A DNA stretch of 17,275 nucleotides from an uncultured Collinsella sp. (GTDB taxonomy: Bacteria; Actinomycetota; Coriobacteriia; Coriobacteriales; Coriobacteriaceae), in assembly GCA_902475375.1 (NCBI GenBank), contig CABRZC010000040.1, positions 1 through 17,275 of the forward strand. The letters are read 5' to 3'. This document shows, piece after piece, positions 14,522 through 17,275 of this stretch. The translations under genes were made by a program, and so were the position numbers. Position 1 is the stretch's first letter. The number at the start of each line of letters is the position of its first letter. The notes beneath the pieces are model-generated. The model did no database searches, was not told the DNA's origin, and saw only the letters and a list, made by a program, of their open reading frames with translations.

Positions 14522-15327
14522 TCGTCTCCGAGCTTGAACGTGCGCTGCTGGCGCGTTATCCCAAGGCGGACGCCGAGGGCTGGGATCATGTAGGGCTATC
14601 TGTGGGTGATCCCAATGCTGAGATCACCGGTGTTGCCTGCGCACTCGACGCGACCGTAGCCAACGTGCACCGCGCTCTCGAGGCCGGCGCCAACGTGCTG
14701 CTGACGCATCATCCCATCTATATCAAGGCGCCCGAGGCGTTTTGTCCGGCGGATTCCGCGCGTCCCCAGTGCAGCGCTGCGCTGTACGAGGCAGCTCGTT
14801 GCGGCGTGAGCATCATCTCGCTCCATACCAACCTGGACCGCTCACATGAAGCGCGCGTCCGCCTGAGTGAATTGCTGGGCGCTGAGCCCATGAGCTCGCT
14901 GGAGCATGTGAACGAGCCTGAGCTCACCGGTCTGGGCGCGCTTGCAACGCTTAACGACCCCTATAGCCTGCGCAATCTCGCCAACCGTGCCGCCACGGCC
15001 TATGGCAGCGATCCGTGCGTTTGGGGCGATGCCGAGCGCCCGTGCCGTTCCGTCGCCATTCTGGGCGGCTCCCTCGGCGATTTTGGTGAGCTTGCCATCG
15101 CCGCGGGCGCCGACGTTGTCGTGACGGGCGAAGCAGGCTACCACGTGGCGCAGGACCTTGCCTTGCGCGGACTGAGCGTGATTTTGCTCGGCCACGACCG
15201 CTCCGAAGAGCCGTTCGTTGATATATTGATGAACTCTGCAGTTGACGCCGGGGTCGACCCCCGTCATGCGATTAAAATACTGAACCCTTGCCAATGGTGG
15301 ACTGTGACAAAAGGAGAGAACTTATGA
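14518..15327 (+). CDS. NIF3/DUF34 family dinuclear metal-binding protein
   Basis: This is a member of the widespread NIF3 (YbgI/YqfO) family, toroidal hexamers with a two-metal site. It is often labelled GTP cyclohydrolase I type 2, but a general biological role is not settled. The 269-residue protein shows WDHVGLSVGDP (22-32), THHP (63-66), HTNLD (103-107), TGEAGYH (203-209) and GHDRSEE (225-231); these carry the expected metal ligands His64, His65, Asp107, His226 and Glu230. It lacks the long insert found in YqfO-type members. Its start overlaps the desulfurase stop (ATGA), and its own stop overlaps the next start in the same way, so translation of three genes is probably coupled. The pairing with a coiled-coil zinc-ribbon gene is common in Gram-positive bacteria. 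Confidence 0.91.
   Translation: MIVSELERALLARYPKADAEGWDHVGLSVGDPNAEITGVACALDATVANVHRALEAGANVLLTHHPIYIKAPEAFCPADSARPQCSAALYEAARCGVSIISLHTNLDRSHEARVRLSELLGAEPMSSLEHVNEPELTGLGALATLNDPYSLRNLANRAATAYGSDPCVWGDAERPCRSVAILGGSLGDFGELAIAAGADVVVTGEAGYHVAQDLALRGLSVILLGHDRSEEPFVDILMNSAVDAGVDPRHAIKILNPCQWWTVTKGENL
15310..15316 (+). promoter_or_regulatory. Ribosome binding site deciding the start at 15324
   Basis: AAAGGAG lies 7 bases before ATG 15324. This rules out the longer reading from TTG 15288, whose first codons run through this site, and gives an ATGA overlap with the NIF3-family gene. Confidence 0.8.
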
Positions 15328-16043
15328 GCGCCGGCGCTACGCTACTCAAGCTGCAACAGATCGATTTGGAGCTCGCCCGCAACAAGAGCGAACTTGCCAA
15401 TATGCCGGAGCTCAAGGAACTCGCTTCCAAGCGCAAGACCTACGTTAAGCTCAAGGCCGAGATGACCAAGCTCTACGCCCAGCGCAAGGACCTGGATATT
15501 GAGCTCGACGACCTCAACACCACCGAGATCCAGACCAACAACGCTATCGAGGCCGCCAAGAAGCGCCACGTTGACGGCTCTGACTACCGCGAGGTACAGG
15601 ACCTGGAGAACGAGCTCGCCACCCTGGCCAAGCGCCTGGACAAGATCGAGCACACCCGCAAGGATGTCGTCGTCGCCCACAAGGAGGCACTCGACCGCGA
15701 GGCTCGCGCGCAGGCCATCATCGCCAAGTTCGAGGAAGGCGTGAAGGCCGACACCAAGGCCGCCCGCGCCAAGGCCGCCGACCTCCAGGCACAGATTGAC
15801 GCCGCCACCAAGGAGCGCACCGCGCTTGCCGCCACGCTGCCGGCCGACGTTCTCACCGACTACGAGCGTCTGCTCAAGCAGTTCCGTGGCCTGGCCGTCG
15901 AAACCATCCAGGGCAACATCCCCACGGTCTGCCACACCGCGCTGCAGGCATCGTCCATGAGCGACCTCAACCACGACGGTAGGTCAATTACGCACTGCCC
16001 GTACTGCCACCGCCTCCTGGTGCTCCCGAGCAAGGAAGCTTAA
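15324..16043 (+). CDS. Coiled-coil protein with C-terminal zinc-ribbon-like domain
   Basis: This is a 239-residue member of the C4-type zinc ribbon family that commonly follows NIF3 genes; its function is unknown. Residues 5-170 are a long, charged coiled coil rich in Lys, Glu, Ala and Leu, beginning SAGATLLKLQQIDLEL. The C-terminal domain (about 198-235) is where a CXXC...CXXC ribbon is expected. The second pair is present, CPYC (225-228), but the first is reduced to one cysteine, VCHTAL (Cys203), next to His204. Zinc binding could use a histidine or may be lost. There is no signal peptide or membrane segment, so it is probably cytosolic. coaBC begins 3 bases after the stop, behind its own AAGGAAG. 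Confidence 0.85.
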   Translation: MSAGATLLKLQQIDLELARNKSELANMPELKELASKRKTYVKLKAEMTKLYAQRKDLDIELDDLNTTEIQTNNAIEAAKKRHVDGSDYREVQDLENELATLAKRLDKIEHTRKDVVVAHKEALDREARAQAIIAKFEEGVKADTKAARAKAADLQAQIDAATKERTALAATLPADVLTDYERLLKQFRGLAVETIQGNIPTVCHTALQASSMSDLNHDGRSITHCPYCHRLLVLPSKEA

Positions 16044-16046
16044 ACG

Positions 16047-17258
16047 ATGGCGGCACCCAACAATTCAATGCAACTTGAGGAAAAAACGATCCTGCTGGGC
16101 ATTACCGGCGGGATCGCCGCCTATAAGTCGTGCAATATCGTGCGCCTGCTGCAAAAGCGCGGCGCGCGCGTCAAGGTCGTTATGAGCGAGCATGCCACCG
16201 AGTTTGTGGGGCCGCTTACCTTCCGCGCACTCACCAATGAGCCGGTCGCGGTGGGCCTATTCGACGATCCCTCCGACCCCATCCACCACATTTCGCTGGC
16301 GCAGGAGCCCGATCTGGTGGTCGTGGCGCCCGCGACGGCCAATATCATCGCCAAGATGGCCAACGGCGTCGCCGATGACCTCATCTCCACCACGCTGCTT
16401 GCGACGCCGCGACCCATCGTGATCGCACCCGCTATGAACAACGGCATGTGGAAGGCGCCGGCGACGCAGGCCAACATGGCCACGCTGCTCGAGCGCGGCG
16501 TGCATGTGGTGGGACCCGGCAGCGGCTACCTTGCCTGCGGCGACGTGGACACAGGCCGTATGAGCGAGCCCGAGGACATCGTCGAGGCTGTCTGTGAGGT
16601 GCTCAACCCCGTGCCGCAAGACCTGGCGGGCAAGAGCATCGTCATCACCGCCGGCCCCACGCACGAGCCGATCGACCCCGTGCGATTCATTGGCAACCGC
16701 TCATCAGGCAAGATGGGCGTCGCCCTGGCAGGGGAGGCCGCACGCCGCGGTGCCGAGGTCACGCTCGTGTTGGGACCGACATCGCTCGATGTTCCCCGCG
16801 GAGTGGAGTGCGTGCGCGTGCAGACCGCCGCAGAGATGCTGCAGGCGGCTCTGAGCGCCTTTCAGACGGCCGATGCGGCCATTTGCGCGGCCGCCGTCGC
16901 CGACTACACGCCCGCCGCCCCTGCGGACCACAAACTCAAAAAGGCCAACGAGCGCCTGGACCACATCGAACTGGTCGAGACGATCGATATTTTGGCCGAG
17001 CTTTCGCGCCAAAAGGGAGAGCGGTGCGTGATCGGCTTTGCGGCCGAGACCGATAACGTCGTGGAGTACGCTCAGCGAAAGCTCGCCCGCAAGGGTTGCG
17101 ATGCCATTATCGCCAACGATGTCTCGCGCGCCGATTCGGGCTTTGGAACCGATACCAACAAGGCCTGGATTGTGAGCACAGCGGGCACGCAAGAACTCCC
17201 CGTGCTAACAAAACCCCAGCTCGCAGATACAATTTTGGACTTGCTTCAAAATATTTAA
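16047..17258 (+). CDS. coaBC: Bifunctional phosphopantothenoylcysteine decarboxylase / phosphopantothenate-cysteine ligase
   Basis: CoaBC carries out two steps of coenzyme A synthesis: CTP-dependent joining of cysteine to 4'-phosphopantothenate, then FMN-dependent decarboxylation to 4'-phosphopantetheine. The 403-residue protein has the decarboxylase (CoaC) domain first: GGIAAYKS (21-28), active-site His81 in HHISLA, PAMNNGMW (128-135) and the substrate-clamp cysteine Cys164 in YLACGDVDTGRM. The ligase (CoaB) domain follows: ITAGPTHEPIDPVRFIGNR (200-218) with SSGKMG next, ADYTPA (285-290), KLKK (296-299) and FAAET (331-335). Both domains are complete. AAGGAAG (16032-16038) lies 8 bases before the ATG; ATG 16068 is a less likely start that would drop 7 residues. 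No terminator is visible after the stop before the window ends. Confidence 0.97.
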   Translation: MAAPNNSMQLEEKTILLGITGGIAAYKSCNIVRLLQKRGARVKVVMSEHATEFVGPLTFRALTNEPVAVGLFDDPSDPIHHISLAQEPDLVVVAPATANIIAKMANGVADDLISTTLLATPRPIVIAPAMNNGMWKAPATQANMATLLERGVHVVGPGSGYLACGDVDTGRMSEPEDIVEAVCEVLNPVPQDLAGKSIVITAGPTHEPIDPVRFIGNRSSGKMGVALAGEAARRGAEVTLVLGPTSLDVPRGVECVRVQTAAEMLQAALSAFQTADAAICAAAVADYTPAAPADHKLKKANERLDHIELVETIDILAELSRQKGERCVIGFAAETDNVVEYAQRKLARKGCDAIIANDVSRADSGFGTDTNKAWIVSTAGTQELPVLTKPQLADTILDLLQNI

Positions 17259-17275
17259 AAAAGTTCTTGCACAAG
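17257..17275 (+). promoter_or_regulatory. Possible truncated promoter (-35 box) after coaBC
   Basis: A run of six A residues (17257-17262) that starts in the coaBC stop codon is followed by TTGCAC (17267-17272), a 4-of-6 match to the TTGACA consensus. It resembles an A-rich upstream element plus -35 box for a gene beyond the window. The -10 box is not visible, so this is a weak call. Confidence 0.35.

Noticed and set aside
1..17275. Mobile elements, CRISPR repeats, prophage or defence genes
   Set aside because: No transposase, integrase, repeat array, terminal inverted repeat or composition break was seen. All genes run in one direction and have housekeeping-like families.

Overview
The window is a dense, GC-rich, entirely plus-strand stretch of bacterial chromosome. 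It holds one tRNA gene and 18 protein genes, with no mobile element, CRISPR array or gene-free stretch over about 90 bases. Strong Shine-Dalgarno sites, G/C-ending codons, the MEP isoprenoid enzyme IspH, the PlsY acyltransferase system and the order scpA-scpB-pseudouridine synthase-cmk-plsC-ispH-DUF512-der-plsY-gpsA point to a Gram-positive anaerobe of the Coriobacteriia, most likely Collinsella or a close relative. The genus is inferred from gene order and composition, not from a database match.

Layout. (1) 1-150: promoter -10 box, tRNA-Ala(GGC) and a textbook intrinsic terminator. (2) 181-3193: an ABC-F ribosome-associated ATPase, an unrecognised 98-residue membrane protein (GTG start inside the end of the ABC-F gene) and a site-2-protease-like M50 metallopeptidase. 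(3) 3278-5776: scpA, scpB and an S4-domain rRNA pseudouridine synthase, for chromosome condensation and ribosome modification. (4) 5843-9608: cmk, a PlsC-type acyltransferase, ispH and a PDZ/radical-SAM DUF512 protein. (5) 9619-12646: der, plsY and gpsA. (6) 12665-17258: rpe, a NifS-like cysteine desulfurase, a NIF3-family protein, a coiled-coil zinc-ribbon-like protein and coaBC.

How the genes relate. Most junctions are 0-18 bases or overlaps (14, 14, 8, 4 and 4 bases), so the 17 kb probably forms one or a few long transcripts with translational coupling. Only two gaps exceed 60 bases: 84 bases before scpA and 66 bases before cmk. Functional threads are phospholipid synthesis (gpsA makes glycerol-3-phosphate, plsY and plsC acylate it, cmk feeds the CTP pool), ribosome biology (ABC-F, pseudouridine synthase, Der), iron-sulfur and sulfur chemistry (IspH, DUF512, cysteine desulfurase) and cofactor synthesis (CoaBC). 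No terminator is visible after coaBC before the window ends.

This is mainly a conserved housekeeping region, and I found no convincing new multi-gene system. The best leads are the 98-residue membrane protein beside the ABC-F and M50 genes, the DUF512 protein, variant motifs in PlsC and in the zinc-ribbon protein, and a curious match: the last bases of the window and the first bases would together form a well-spaced promoter.
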